Source: Flavobacteriaceae bacterium bin25 | GTDB taxonomy: Bacteria; Bacteroidota; Bacteroidia; Flavobacteriales; Flavobacteriaceae | DNA length: 64,000 nucleotides | NCBI GenBank assembly: GCA_002238525.1 | Contig: MPMN01000001.1 | Coordinates: forward strand, 1-64,000 | Direction: 5' to 3' | Shown here: positions 42,974 to 53,300 of the stretch, piece by piece | Position numbering within the stretch: position 1 is the first letter of the stretch | How the letters are laid out: the number at the start of each line of letters is the position of its first letter | The notes under the pieces: model-generated | What the model saw: only the letters and a program-made list of their open reading frames with translations | What the model was told of the DNA's origin: nothing | Database searches by the model: none | Position numbers and translations under genes: made by a program

Positions 42974-44290
42974 TTATATTTTAAAATCTTTTAGATCATT
43001 AGACTTTCCGATTGAACTATTCTCAGTAATTGGAATCGACGGGGTATCAGAAGGAGCGTCTTCTAAGAATTCAATTTCTTCAATAAGATCCCCCCACCGC
43101 AACCTTGGATTTTGTTCTAATAGAGAAAGCAGGTCTAAAAATCCTTTAGTAATTGACCGAGTGGTCTTGTAGTACTCATCTCCAATGGTTTTATAGCAAT
43201 GAGCCAAAAACGTTTCAAGGGCTTCATCGGGAACTAAATAATTATCAGGGTTCCCACTAGCGAAGACATGACGTAGGTTCTGAAGCAAAACATAAAGTTC
43301 CTCAGGAGTGAGTTTGGTCAAATGAAGGGTCGGAGAACTATAATCAACTAGGCCATGTTTCTTGGCTAGTTTATTTTCTTCGAGTCTTGATTGTAAAGCA
43401 GCATAACTATAGAGCCCTTTTCTGGGATCTATTAAAAATTCAGGAGTCCCCCCAAGTAAAAAACCAATATGCTCAGCTGAACTCTGAAGACAATCATTCA
43501 ATATCCTCAAGATTTGTTCGTAGTTGGAAGTTCTTGCCCTAGTAGTGCTCAATTTGTATAGATTGACCATCTCATCAAGTTCAACTAGTAATCCTGAATA
43601 ACCTGCTTGACGAACAAATAAACTCATCAGCTTCAGATGATCATAAACCGAATCATCTTTGATAATTGTTCGTACCCCCAAGTCTCTTCGGGCTTCTACT
43701 TTTGTTCTGTATTCTCCCCGCAACCATCGTATGGCATTTAATTTTAGGGTTTCGTCATCATTATCATATCCTCGCCAGTAGGCTTCGATTATAGAAGCAA
43801 AATCAAACCCGCCAACATATTCTGTAAAAGAATGCAACTTCCTTTGGATGATGCTACTTACCGATGTTCCCGATTGAGTTGACTCTGAAATGGCATAAGT
43901 GATGAACTTTTCAACCACACTAGACAAGGCATTTCCATCTGGTTTTGCTCTGGTTGACATATTTTTGATCAATTCAGCATACAAATTGATGGCATGACCG
44001 GTTGTAGAATAAATTTTCCTTTCTGGTGATAAATCAGCATTGACGGTCACCAGTTTTTTTTTCAAAGCAATAAGGCGTATCAGATGCATGAAAAAGGTTT
44101 TCCCTGAACCATAGGCCCCGATGATTAACCTAAACCGAGCACCTCCATCAATGATGTGGTCTATGTCTTTGTTCAGTGCCTTGATTTCATTTAGGCGACC
44201 AACTTGGATGTGCTCTAAACCAATTTTTGGTGTTACCCCACCTTTCAAGGAATTAATGATGGAATCTCGTTGTTTTTGTCTGATTTTCAT
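42974..44290 (-). CDS. BrxD-like (DUF2791-type) P-loop ATPase
   Basis: 438 residues of an AAA/STAND-like ATPase. Walker A is LIIGAYGSGKTFFMHLI (residues about 54-70), Walker B GLLVELDEMVNLY (about 231-243), with IGFLLGGTPEFLID as a sensor-like strand and AALQSRLEE as a likely arginine finger. The sequence start IINSLKGGVTPKIGLEHIQVGR is typical of the ATP-binding family found as BrxD in BREX loci and next to TerB_N proteins. It lies 12 bases after the TerB gene and two before the helicase, so the three are made together. It may load or regulate the helicase. No separate effector domain is visible. Confidence 0.8.
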   Translation of the reverse strand: MKIRQKQRDSIINSLKGGVTPKIGLEHIQVGRLNEIKALNKDIDHIIDGGARFRLIIGAYGSGKTFFMHLIRLIALKKKLVTVNADLSPERKIYSTTGHAINLYAELIKNMSTRAKPDGNALSSVVEKFITYAISESTQSGTSVSSIIQRKLHSFTEYVGGFDFASIIEAYWRGYDNDDETLKLNAIRWLRGEYRTKVEARRDLGVRTIIKDDSVYDHLKLMSLFVRQAGYSGLLVELDEMVNLYKLSTTRARTSNYEQILRILNDCLQSSAEHIGFLLGGTPEFLIDPRKGLYSYAALQSRLEENKLAKKHGLVDYSSPTLHLTKLTPEELYVLLQNLRHVFASGNPDNYLVPDEALETFLAHCYKTIGDEYYKTTRSITKGFLDLLSLLEQNPRLRWGDLIEEIEFLEDAPSDTPSIPITENSSIGKSNDLKDFKI

Positions 44291-44302
44291 TGATATATGC
44301 TG

Positions 44303-47300
44303 TTACTTTTCTGTTTGCCATTTACTCTCAATCTCTGGTGCCAAATCCAGGTTCAAATCTATAAAATCTCCCTCTTGTTCTATCAATGGTTCATCCGTTA
44401 ATTCAAAGGATTTGTCGTTTAGTGTTTCTAAAAAAGCGCCGACGAGTATGTTGTACTTTTTACATAATGTTTCCACTTCAGATAACTCCCACCTTTCCCT
44501 GGTGATTAGTTCTTTAAATAATGGATAATAATTATCACCAACGGGTTGATTTTTATTAGAATGAGTTTCTTCTTCATCTTCCGGATCTTCAAATATTTTA
44601 CCCAACAATTTTTGAGTTTGGGCAGTAATGGCTTTTTGCTTGTTCACATCTTTTTTTAGAAGTTTTACAGTTTTGGTACCACTACTTCTTTTGGCTGTTG
44701 ATGTAAATCCAGATAACATTGATTTGTGCTCCAAAATGTCTGTCATCACCCTCTTTGGAGGTTGCCCCAGAATCTCATAAAATTTTTCTATCCGATTTAG
44801 GGACTTGCGATTGACACTTCCATTGACTAATCCTACAGAGATAAGGGATTGACATACCTGTATTTTTTGGTTTGGAGTCAAAATCTTAGCCTGATTGGAT
44901 ATACCAGCGATAGTTGAACGGGAAACAAGCCACAAGTAGGCATAAGCCCTCAAAACAGCTTTTTGATCGTCATTTAATCTTTTTTCATTTGTGATGATTG
45001 TATCCAAAATATTTTGGAAAGCCTTGAAGTTTTTTTCTGGGCCTGAATAGTAGCCCACCATGGCAACCATTTTAGCATGTAGAAATATTCGATTGAATAC
45101 CCTTGCAGTCTCAATAGTAGAAATATTTCCGGCATATTTGATGATAGATATAGTGTTGCTTTCCTTGAAATTTGCTTTGTAATATCTCGGATCAGGTGCA
45201 AAAACATAGCCTAGTTCATCAGTGACAATTGCAATTAAATCTGTCGGGGAGTATTCTTCCCTAGAGGTATCGCCTTCCACTACTTTTTCCAATAACTCAC
45301 TTCCAGTAACATATCCATGATGTTCTTCTACTATATGGTCTACCCAATCAGTAAAATTTTTGATTTTAGCCTTTTGTTCATTAGACCACAATTCCCGCGG
45401 TATTAAACAGATATAGCATAAATCTTCTTGTGTCGAATGATAATCATTCAGATATTCAGTTGCTTCATTTAGCTCATATCGTGCATTATAAAAATGGTCG
45501 CTCAACTCACCAATAGGGAGGTGGTCGAAGTTGATTTGCCGAAGGGACCGATCAGGTGTAAACTTAGTTCTTAACAAGCTTGAGTTTAACGGCCAATAGA
45601 AAAAGGAAAATGGATAATCTTCTCTGGGAGGATTGTTCACCTCTGGAAGATTTTTTTCTATTAGGATCGAAAACCATTTGTGGGCATCATCTTCTACATC
45701 TAGCTGAATATCAGTCTCATAATTAAATCTCTTAGCTAATACCAAGTATGCAATCCACGTAGTTAAAGGTTTCTTTTTCGAAGCCCAAAGCGATAATTGG
45801 TACTCCAGCCAAGGATTATCTAACTCTTTGGATACCGTAATCCTTTTTAAATTGACCACTTCTGGACGTAAAACAGCCATGACTTCCAACAGATGCTTAA
45901 GATATATATTAAGCTTGGGTTGGTATGATCTAATCATATTGCTGACACGTACAATTTCATTAAAGATCTCCTGATATTCATCATCATCAATATCCTCCCT
46001 TTCTGAGTCAATAATTACTCTGCGTTCTAGTCCTCCAATGTAAAGGATAAGATAATCCAACTTTACCTTGGAATCTGATCGATCTGAACTTAACCACCGG
46101 AGATATTTATCAGCCCAATCGGTTGGATAACGATCATACCAATAATGATCCCTATCGTAACCTGAAATGTGATATGAGGGAGATAATTCATAATTCAAAG
46201 TTCGTTCAGAAATTAACGAAACATCTTGTTTAAATTGGTTATACGCAACCAATATATCACCATGATAGAACAACCCTCCAGTAATTTCAATGTTTCTATG
46301 GACCACTTTTTGCCCAGGTCTAACCCAACGGGCAAAGGTTAATCCATCGGAAGGCGAACCAACCTTATCAACAGTTGAAGAAAATATAGACTTCCAGAGG
46401 CTGGGTTTGTCGGGATTATTAGTTTTTGGGATAGTACTAAGAAAGTCATCTTCCATTTTAAACATTCGAAATAATCTTGTTAAAACATTCGTTATGGAAT
46501 AACTGATGTTACCTGATAATTCGGCCATTTCAATCAATAGACTCTTGATCGCCAATTCTAGAATGTCATCACAATTATCTACATAAGGATTCTGTAATCT
46601 AGAAGGGCAAGGTGATGCTAGTTGCCATAGTAAAAAGGTTTTCAAAGACTTTTTTTCCAATTTGCTAAGAAAAATGTTATCCTCAATGATTCCCTCAATG
46701 AAATTGATCTGTTCGGTGGTCACTTCTTTATTAGCGGTTCTAGCAATTAGAATACAACCATAGATGGTCAATTCCATGATTTGGTGTATGGAAGAAAGTT
46801 TCCAAGACGCCCACTCTTTATCAAAAAATAACCCCACTTTACCATCAATTTTCAACTTTGATGCATAATTAGAATGATGAGGAATGATTACTATGCCAGA
46901 ATGGTATGAAAGTAGATGGAGATTCTTCTTTTCCTTTGATAATAGCTTTTTGATAGGCTCTAGTCCAGTGAATTTCCATAATTCCTTGAAATCAATGACA
47001 AAGGGACCCTTTTCACGAAATTTTGCATTAGCCCAGGCATAAAAGTTTTTAATTAATTCAATTCCCTTTGGGTCATACAAGCCTCGTGGCATCATAAGAG
47101 TCGCAAGGGCATCGGATTTTGATGATGATTGTAGTTGTAGGTATGAAGCATAAGAATCGACATCTTTTTTACATTCTTCAATAATCGTATAGTAATGATA
47201 AGAGCAATGTGAAAAGTCATTTATTTTCCATTCTATTCTATTAAATCTTCCATTTGAATTATCCAACCCTTTGTTTAAGGGAGAATAATGACTATTCCAT

Positions 47301-48118
47301 TGATTGGGTCTTAGCTTCTGATCTTTGGGATAAAACCTTTTAAAGATTTGAGTAAACCGTTGATAAATTTTGTCTCTACAAAGTTCAAATCTTGGGGACA
47401 ATGTAATTCTCGAGGTTGTTTTATAATGAGCAAGCGCTAATTCGGGAGTTAATGGAATGTTTTTTTCGTGATATATAGTTAGAATACAGTTGACCAATAT
47501 AGAATCAATAGTAGGATGATTTAATAAATGATTTATTGGCAGCAGATTGGGCCTAAGAATGACCATAACTTCCATTAGCTTCTTGATGCCATTGAGCAGA
47601 TAGGAATGGATATGATTAAAAGAAGTTAGTAATCGGTATAATTCCTTAAACAATTCAACATACTCATCATCAGAAACTAATTTTAGTCGAGCATCCACAA
47701 GTATTCGGCGCTCAATACCAATGAAATAAAATTCGACAAATCCATGAGGTATATCCGTTTCGGTACGATCAGAAGCTAACCATTTCAGATAATTACCCTT
47801 TTCAGTAAGGGTAAAATATTTATAGTTGATAATAGGATAATATCCATGATCCTTGAGGGAGCCCTTTTTCAAAAGACGAACCTTCAAATCTGTGTTGATA
47901 AGTGATGGATCTGTGTCACTCAGAGTTAGATCAAGCATCTTTGTCCCAAGGTAAAAATACCCGCAAGAGATTTCTAGACCATGGATGGTGACTTTTTCCC
48001 CTTTTTTAATCCAACGAGCATCATTTGGTTCTAGTAGTGCCTTGGATATTCGTATTTTCTGGAGGTAAGTATCATCAATGTTAAAATCTTCTTGGAATGT
48101 ATATCTCTGCTCATCCAT
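44303..48118 (-). CDS. TerB_N/TerB_C protein with duplicated TerB_N region
   Basis: 1271 residues, no signal peptide or membrane helix. Two halves repeat the same block. Near residue 34: ARWIKKGEKVTIHGLEI, then YLKWLASDR, FIGIERRILVDA and LMEVMVILRP. Near residue 594: ARWVRPGQKVVHRNIEI, YLRWLSSDR, YIGGLERRVIIDS and LLEVMAVLRP. This block is TerB_N. A central helical region (NKEVTTEQINFIEGII; NEKRLNDDQKAVLRAYAYL) may be TerB-like. The C-terminal 140 residues match TerB_C, with ITRERWELSEVETLCKKYN and DEPLIEQEGDFIDLNLDL. It is the first gene of the operon with the ATPase and helicase. Known TerB_N/TerB_C proteins are linked by context to stress and phage defence; activity is unproven. Confidence 0.8.
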   Translation of the reverse strand: MDEQRYTFQEDFNIDDTYLQKIRISKALLEPNDARWIKKGEKVTIHGLEISCGYFYLGTKMLDLTLSDTDPSLINTDLKVRLLKKGSLKDHGYYPIINYKYFTLTEKGNYLKWLASDRTETDIPHGFVEFYFIGIERRILVDARLKLVSDDEYVELFKELYRLLTSFNHIHSYLLNGIKKLMEVMVILRPNLLPINHLLNHPTIDSILVNCILTIYHEKNIPLTPELALAHYKTTSRITLSPRFELCRDKIYQRFTQIFKRFYPKDQKLRPNQWNSHYSPLNKGLDNSNGRFNRIEWKINDFSHCSYHYYTIIEECKKDVDSYASYLQLQSSSKSDALATLMMPRGLYDPKGIELIKNFYAWANAKFREKGPFVIDFKELWKFTGLEPIKKLLSKEKKNLHLLSYHSGIVIIPHHSNYASKLKIDGKVGLFFDKEWASWKLSSIHQIMELTIYGCILIARTANKEVTTEQINFIEGIIEDNIFLSKLEKKSLKTFLLWQLASPCPSRLQNPYVDNCDDILELAIKSLLIEMAELSGNISYSITNVLTRLFRMFKMEDDFLSTIPKTNNPDKPSLWKSIFSSTVDKVGSPSDGLTFARWVRPGQKVVHRNIEITGGLFYHGDILVAYNQFKQDVSLISERTLNYELSPSYHISGYDRDHYWYDRYPTDWADKYLRWLSSDRSDSKVKLDYLILYIGGLERRVIIDSEREDIDDDEYQEIFNEIVRVSNMIRSYQPKLNIYLKHLLEVMAVLRPEVVNLKRITVSKELDNPWLEYQLSLWASKKKPLTTWIAYLVLAKRFNYETDIQLDVEDDAHKWFSILIEKNLPEVNNPPREDYPFSFFYWPLNSSLLRTKFTPDRSLRQINFDHLPIGELSDHFYNARYELNEATEYLNDYHSTQEDLCYICLIPRELWSNEQKAKIKNFTDWVDHIVEEHHGYVTGSELLEKVVEGDTSREEYSPTDLIAIVTDELGYVFAPDPRYYKANFKESNTISIIKYAGNISTIETARVFNRIFLHAKMVAMVGYYSGPEKNFKAFQNILDTIITNEKRLNDDQKAVLRAYAYLWLVSRSTIAGISNQAKILTPNQKIQVCQSLISVGLVNGSVNRKSLNRIEKFYEILGQPPKRVMTDILEHKSMLSGFTSTAKRSSGTKTVKLLKKDVNKQKAITAQTQKLLGKIFEDPEDEEETHSNKNQPVGDNYYPLFKELITRERWELSEVETLCKKYNILVGAFLETLNDKSFELTDEPLIEQEGDFIDLNLDLAPEIESKWQTEK

Positions 48119-48348
48119 AAAACATTTTTTTAGGGCAAGGTTATATTGGATTGGTGGCTAATCTAAAGGTTTATATTTTCTAGGGTAGGGTAACAAAAGA
48201 CTTCTGCAGTCGACTGTATTTCGAGACACACTTTGACTTGTAATTCGGGAGTCGCAAAACTACTTAACCGGCTCATAGTTAATTGATCTTATTGTTACAA
48301 GCCCCAGAAAAGTATTCAAACGGAATGAAGACTGTATTTCAAACTTCT
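48119..48348. promoter_or_regulatory. Upstream region of the TerB operon with a perfect palindrome
   Basis: The 230 bases before the TerB start hold a 10-bp perfect palindrome, CAGTCGACTG (48207-48216), about 90 bases from the start codon; it could be an operator. No TTG/TAnnTTTG pair is evident on the minus strand. No regulator gene is adjacent. Confidence 0.3.
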
Positions 48349-48816
48349 TTAAAAACTAAAATATCCACCTAGTTGGAATAGCACAATCTCAGGAGAGGCT
48401 TCAGTCCCGATGTGAAGAGATAATCGTGCCCCGTATTTTCTGCCAATGGCTAGGCTTGCTCCGTAGGTATAAGAAACAACACCTCCATCGTATTCAATAC
48501 CTGTTCTTAATTCGGGACGCAATAACCAATGTGAGCGGCCTAACAATAGAGAGCCTCCAAGTCGATTTGCAGACCCGATTAAATTCACTGCTTCATTCTG
48601 GCATCGGAAGGTCTCCACAGTCCCATAAAGAGATAATGGCCCAACAACCTGTCCAGTGATGCTAACATAATGGCCAGGGCACGAATCTTTCGATGCCGCT
48701 CCAACTATACCTCCTTCAAGAGAGAAACGCCCTAATGCGTTTTCTTCTTGGGCCATCATTTGGGTTGAGGAAACCAGAAAAATAATGATGAAAAACTTAA
48801 ACGCTGAAATATTCAT
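48349..48816 (-). CDS. Small outer-membrane beta-barrel protein
   Basis: 155 residues. A signal peptide (ends near MMAQEEN) is followed by about eight amphipathic strands: FSLEGGIVGAASK, HYVSITGQVVG, LSLYGTVETFRC, RLGGSLLLGRS, LRPELRTGIEYDG, YTYGASLAIG, ARLSLHIGTEA and a final LFQLGGYFSF ending in Phe. This pattern fits an eight-stranded outer-membrane barrel. A Cys pair (KDSCPG and FRCQN) may form a disulfide. Function unknown. It is monocistronic between the TerB operon and a Sus pair. Confidence 0.7.
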   Translation of the reverse strand: MNISAFKFFIIIFLVSSTQMMAQEENALGRFSLEGGIVGAASKDSCPGHYVSITGQVVGPLSLYGTVETFRCQNEAVNLIGSANRLGGSLLLGRSHWLLRPELRTGIEYDGGVVSYTYGASLAIGRKYGARLSLHIGTEASPEIVLFQLGGYFSF

Positions 48817-48836
48817 GATTGTATGGTTATTATTTT

Positions 48837-48844
48837 CAAATTTA
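48837..48844 (-). promoter_or_regulatory. Possible -7 element of the small barrel gene
   Basis: TAAATTTG on the minus strand about 20 bases before the start at 48816. No TTG at the right distance. Confidence 0.3.
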
Positions 48845-48913
48845 ATATAAAGGGAGATATATTAGAAATTTCATTTCTCTTTTCGGTTTACCCATTAGTT
48901 GACTCATCAAAAG

Positions 48914-48957
48914 AAAAGGGCACTGCAATGAGAATATAATCAATACAGCACCCTTTT
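48914..48957. terminator. Hairpin terminator after the second SusD
   Basis: AAAAGGG (48914-48920) pairs with CCCTTTT (48951-48957); inner CTG/CAG adds three pairs beyond a small internal loop. T-rich sequence follows on the minus strand. Confidence 0.65.
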
Positions 48958-48973
48958 TATAATATAAAGGCTA

Positions 48974-50296
48974 TTACTCTGTTGGGTAGCCCGGATTTTG
49001 AGTAAGTGCCTCAGACACCTGAAGTTCTTCCTTCGGTATCGGAAGTATCTTTCTAAAATCTTCCAATTCGAGTATTTCTCCAGATTTATCCAGTCTAACC
49101 AAATCGAAAAATCGGTGTCCTTCGAAGTTCAGTTCTGCTCTTCTTTCGTATAGCAGAGCATCTATGTAAGCATCATGTGATTGAAGACTCTCAATTGCTG
49201 GCAGCCCAGCTCTTTCCCTTAGTATATTCAAATCCGAGATTCCAGCATTATGATTATTGTCTTTAAAAACCGCCGCTTCTGAGCGTATGAGGTAGATCTC
49301 TGCTAATCGTAAGACCTTGGCATTGTTATCATTACCGCCACTTGGATATTTCGCCGATTTATTTTTGCCACTCCTGACAGTTAGGAGTCCACTTCGGTTA
49401 TCTCCATCTTGGAAAAATTCTACAAGGGATGCATCGGCATTAAATTCGTCTCGGCGAATTAGATTGGTATTGAAACTACTTTGATCCTGGTCATTGTACT
49501 CAACTTCAAAAATAGATTCACTAGTCTTATCGGTAGTATTATAAATACTTTCTAAAGATGATTCGAGGGAAAATCCGCCTTCTGTGATTACCTTGTTGGC
49601 ATCATCAAAAGCACCTTGGTAATTTTTGCGGTATAGATTGACTCGGGCACGGAGACTTAAAGCACCCCATTCACTGAATGTTCCAGTTGTGGATGTGCCA
49701 CTCAATAGGGGTATGGCTTGGTCAAGGTCTTTGATAATCTGACCATAAGTTTCAGATACACTACTTCTGGACAAATCAGGAATCTCGTTGAAGTCATTGT
49801 TTGGAATAGGTTCAAGCAACAGCGGTAAACCGTATGCCGAATCTAGATTGTAGTGCTCTCCGAAAATTCTTAGTAAATCAAAATATGCCAGAGCCCTAAG
49901 CGTTAGGGCTTCTCCTAGTATTCTGTCTGATGCTTCGATCTCAGCCAGTTTGGAGATTAAAAAATTCGCTGAATTGATAACTTCGTATATATCAACCCAA
50001 CAATTGGTTATCCATAAGTTATTTATTGGAACCACTTTTTTATCTAGTTCTTGTTGCGAGTCATAAAATCCTTCATAAACCGAATTATCAGCTAATAGAT
50101 CAGGTGTCAAAACGTAATAAGACCCATAATAGTCTTGATCTTGCATGGAGGAATATATGCCACTCAAAACACCCTGTGCTGACCCAGCATCTACTAGTGC
50201 CGTGGCCGTTGGTAAACTAGTTTGAGGATCGGGTTCCAATACATCACAAGAGAAGATAAAAACCGAAAATAAAAGGAAAGTAAATGTTTTCTTCAT
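48974..50296 (-). CDS. SusD/RagB-family lipoprotein, second pair
   Basis: About 440 residues from ATG 50296, which begins a clean lipoprotein signal (MKKTFTFLLFSVFIFSC); the ATG nine codons upstream would overlap susC. Family marks are LPTATALVDAGSAQGVLSGI, GEALTLRALAYFDLLRIFGE (TPR-like helices), LRLAEIYLIRSEAAVF and the C-terminal LLYERRAELNFEGHRFFDLV with PIPKEELQVSEALTQNPGY. This is a canonical SusD. It follows its SusC gene by 13 bases. Glycan target unknown. Confidence 0.94.
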   Translation of the reverse strand: MKKTFTFLLFSVFIFSCDVLEPDPQTSLPTATALVDAGSAQGVLSGIYSSMQDQDYYGSYYVLTPDLLADNSVYEGFYDSQQELDKKVVPINNLWITNCWVDIYEVINSANFLISKLAEIEASDRILGEALTLRALAYFDLLRIFGEHYNLDSAYGLPLLLEPIPNNDFNEIPDLSRSSVSETYGQIIKDLDQAIPLLSGTSTTGTFSEWGALSLRARVNLYRKNYQGAFDDANKVITEGGFSLESSLESIYNTTDKTSESIFEVEYNDQDQSSFNTNLIRRDEFNADASLVEFFQDGDNRSGLLTVRSGKNKSAKYPSGGNDNNAKVLRLAEIYLIRSEAAVFKDNNHNAGISDLNILRERAGLPAIESLQSHDAYIDALLYERRAELNFEGHRFFDLVRLDKSGEILELEDFRKILPIPKEELQVSEALTQNPGYPTE

Positions 50297-50309
50297 GATC
50301 ATTTCAAAT

Positions 50310-53300
50310 TTAAATACCGACACTTATTCCAAAAACTACACTACGAGTTTGCGGTAGAGTCCCAAAATCACTTCCTGCCAATCTTAGGTCTCGAGCATTT
50401 TGGCTTATTTCAGGATCCAAGCCAGTATAGTTTGTAAGAGTCAAAAGGTTCTGACCTTGAAGGTATAGCCTCAACCTATTGATTTTCAATTTTTCAAGCA
50501 TATCGGAGTGAAAATCATATCCGAGAGTTATTGTTTTTAATCGAACAAAGGATCCATCTTCAAGCCATCGTGTAGAATACTCTCTCCAATTTTTTTGGGT
50601 TAGTGAGGCTCTGGGAATATCCGTTACATCCCCAGGTTCCTTCCATCGATTTTTAGCTAGAACATGATTATTCCCATCAGGTAAAACAAAAGAACCAGAC
50701 AGTCTGTTAAATCCTAAATTTTCATAACTGGCTCTACTGTGGTTGAATACTTCTTGACCCATTATAAATTGATATACTACATTCAAATCAAATCCTTTAT
50801 AATCTATGGTGGTACTGGAACCTCCAAAATAATCCGGCCTGGCATTTCCCACAATGGTTCGATCACCATTATTAATTTCTCCATCATTATTTGTGTCTTT
50901 CCATCTGATATTTCCTGTTTGAGGATCTACACCATCTTGATCAATAAGATAAAATGTTCCAATTGGATGTCCTTCACTGAGCACATGTGAATCAGAGATT
51001 ACCTGGTTGTTTATTGCTAAACTTTTAATTTCATTTTTGATGAATGAAACATTGAATGAACTTTCGATCGTTAGGTCTCCGTAGTCTTTACGCCCACTAA
51101 TTAAAAATTCCAATCCTTTGTTTTCTACTTCTCCTATGTTGTCAGTGACTGAGGAAAATCCAGAAATTCCCGGAATACGACGATTCAAGAGCAGATCACT
51201 GGTGTTTTTAATAAAGTAATCGGCCGTTATATTCAACTGGTTATCTAAGATACCTAAATCGATTCCAAAATTTAGTTGAGAAGTGCTTTCCCAACCAAGA
51301 CTTTGATTGCTCAGCTGGGTTGGAACCAAGGTGGCACCAGATCGATAAGAACCGATTCCATAAAGGCCTCTAGAAGCAAAATTCCCGATTCCATCTTGAT
51401 TTCCGGTAATCCCATAGCTACCTCTTAATTTGAGATTAGATATAAATGCCGAGTCTTTTAAAAAGTCCTCCTGGTTTACTCTCCATGCTACTGATCCGGA
51501 TGGGAAAAATCCAAATCTATTTTCTTCCCCGAACCGTGAGGATCCATCAGATCTTCCTGTAAGAGTAACTAAGTATTTATTATCGAATCCGTAGTTCAGT
51601 CTAAAATAGTAGGAAGATAATCCCCATTTTGTACCACTGGTGGAACCGCTAGTTATTTTAGCTGCAACAGCCAGTTTTAAAAATTGGTCACTGGGAAACT
51701 TTTGAGCGTCTATGCCCACGAAATTTCTATTCGAAGCTTGAAATGAAGTTCCTAATACAGCATTTAAACTATGTTTTAGACCCAGGTCTGGGCTAATAGT
51801 GAAATAGTTTTCAGTCACCCATGTAAAATCTTCAAGAGAATCATAGTAGCCCAAACCATCGGCGCTGGCATTAGAAGATTCTCTAGCTATTGAAGGTGTA
51901 TATGCTTCATCCACTACACTAGTATAGTCAATAGATGTTGCATGTTTAAATTTAATGGCATCAGAAAAAGTCACTTCGGCAAAAATGGTTCCCAGCCCTC
52001 TTGTTGTTTTGGTAAATCTATTGTACTGTTCGGCTACCAATAGGGGATTGTCAAGCATCCACCAACCGAAATAGTCAAAAGGATCGGCATAGTTTCCATC
52101 TTCTTCAAAAACGGGCATCAACGGATCTCCAGCAAGAGTATTGATTACCACACCATAGAGTGAATTATCATTAATCGTTCGATCCGAAACTGTTCTGCTA
52201 ACAAGTATATTAGAACCAATATTGAGCCAGTTATTTATTTCTGAATCTAAATTCAACCGAGCACTAAAACGTTTAAATCCTTGGCCGACTTGAACCCCTT
52301 GTTGATCATAATAGGCCAGGGAGCTGAAGTATTTTGTCCGTTGGTTTCCTCCTGTTAAAGAAATATCGTGGCTATGAATTGGAGCCGTTCTAAATATGGC
52401 ACCATACCAGTCAGTTGTTTCTAAGTCAACATCATCGGGGTCCTGTCCCCATTGGGTCGAAATATAATTATCGGCGTAGCTAGTTCCTAAGTCTCTGTTG
52501 TCTTGTCTTGCTGCATCATTCATCAATTGTAGGTGTTCATGTGAGGTCATCATTTCGATAACATTAGTAACCTCTGAGAAACCGTAATAGGAATTAACCT
52601 CTAATCTTGGGGTTCCGGATTCACCTCTTTTGGTGGTAACTAAGACTACACCATTAGCACCTCTTGAACCATAAATCGCAGTTGCTGATGCATCTTTTAG
52701 AATTTCAATAGAGGCGATGTCTGATGGGTTGATATCAGCAAGAGAATTGGTCTTTTGACCACCAGAAAAAAGTCCTGAAAGCTCCTCTGAAATCATTGGA
52801 ATACCATCAATAACGTAGAGAGGTTCACTACTTGCAGAAATAGACGTAGTCCCTCTGATTTGTATAGAAAGACCTGAACCTGGTGTTCCTGAAGGTGATG
52901 AGACATAAGTTCCTGATGCTCTTCCTTGTAGGGCAGCATCTAGACTAGATACCGGCAATCTGGCAATATCATTCCCGTCAATGCTTGAGAGCGAACCGGT
53001 TAAATCTGATTTTCTTTGAAGTCCATATCCGACACTAACCACGACTTCGGCCAGTTGTTCTGTATCTTGTTGTAATTGAACCTCTACTTCAAGTGATGAC
53101 CCTACTACCACTTGTTCTTGGTTATAACCGATGTAGGAAAAAACCAAAGTATCTCCTTCAGAAGCAGAGATTGTGAAGTTTCCGTCGAAGTCAGACTGAG
53201 CTCCGATATTCGTAGATAGGACGACAATGTTCACTCCAGGTAATGGAGACCCATCTGAGTCAAACACCTTACCTGTAATAACTTGCTGGGAGTATGAAAG

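Noticed and set aside
40677-48118. Complete BREX or Ter resistance locus
   Set aside because: Only the ATPase, helicase and TerB-type protein are present; PglX, PglZ, BrxA/B/C and TerC/D/Z/E genes are not seen nearby.
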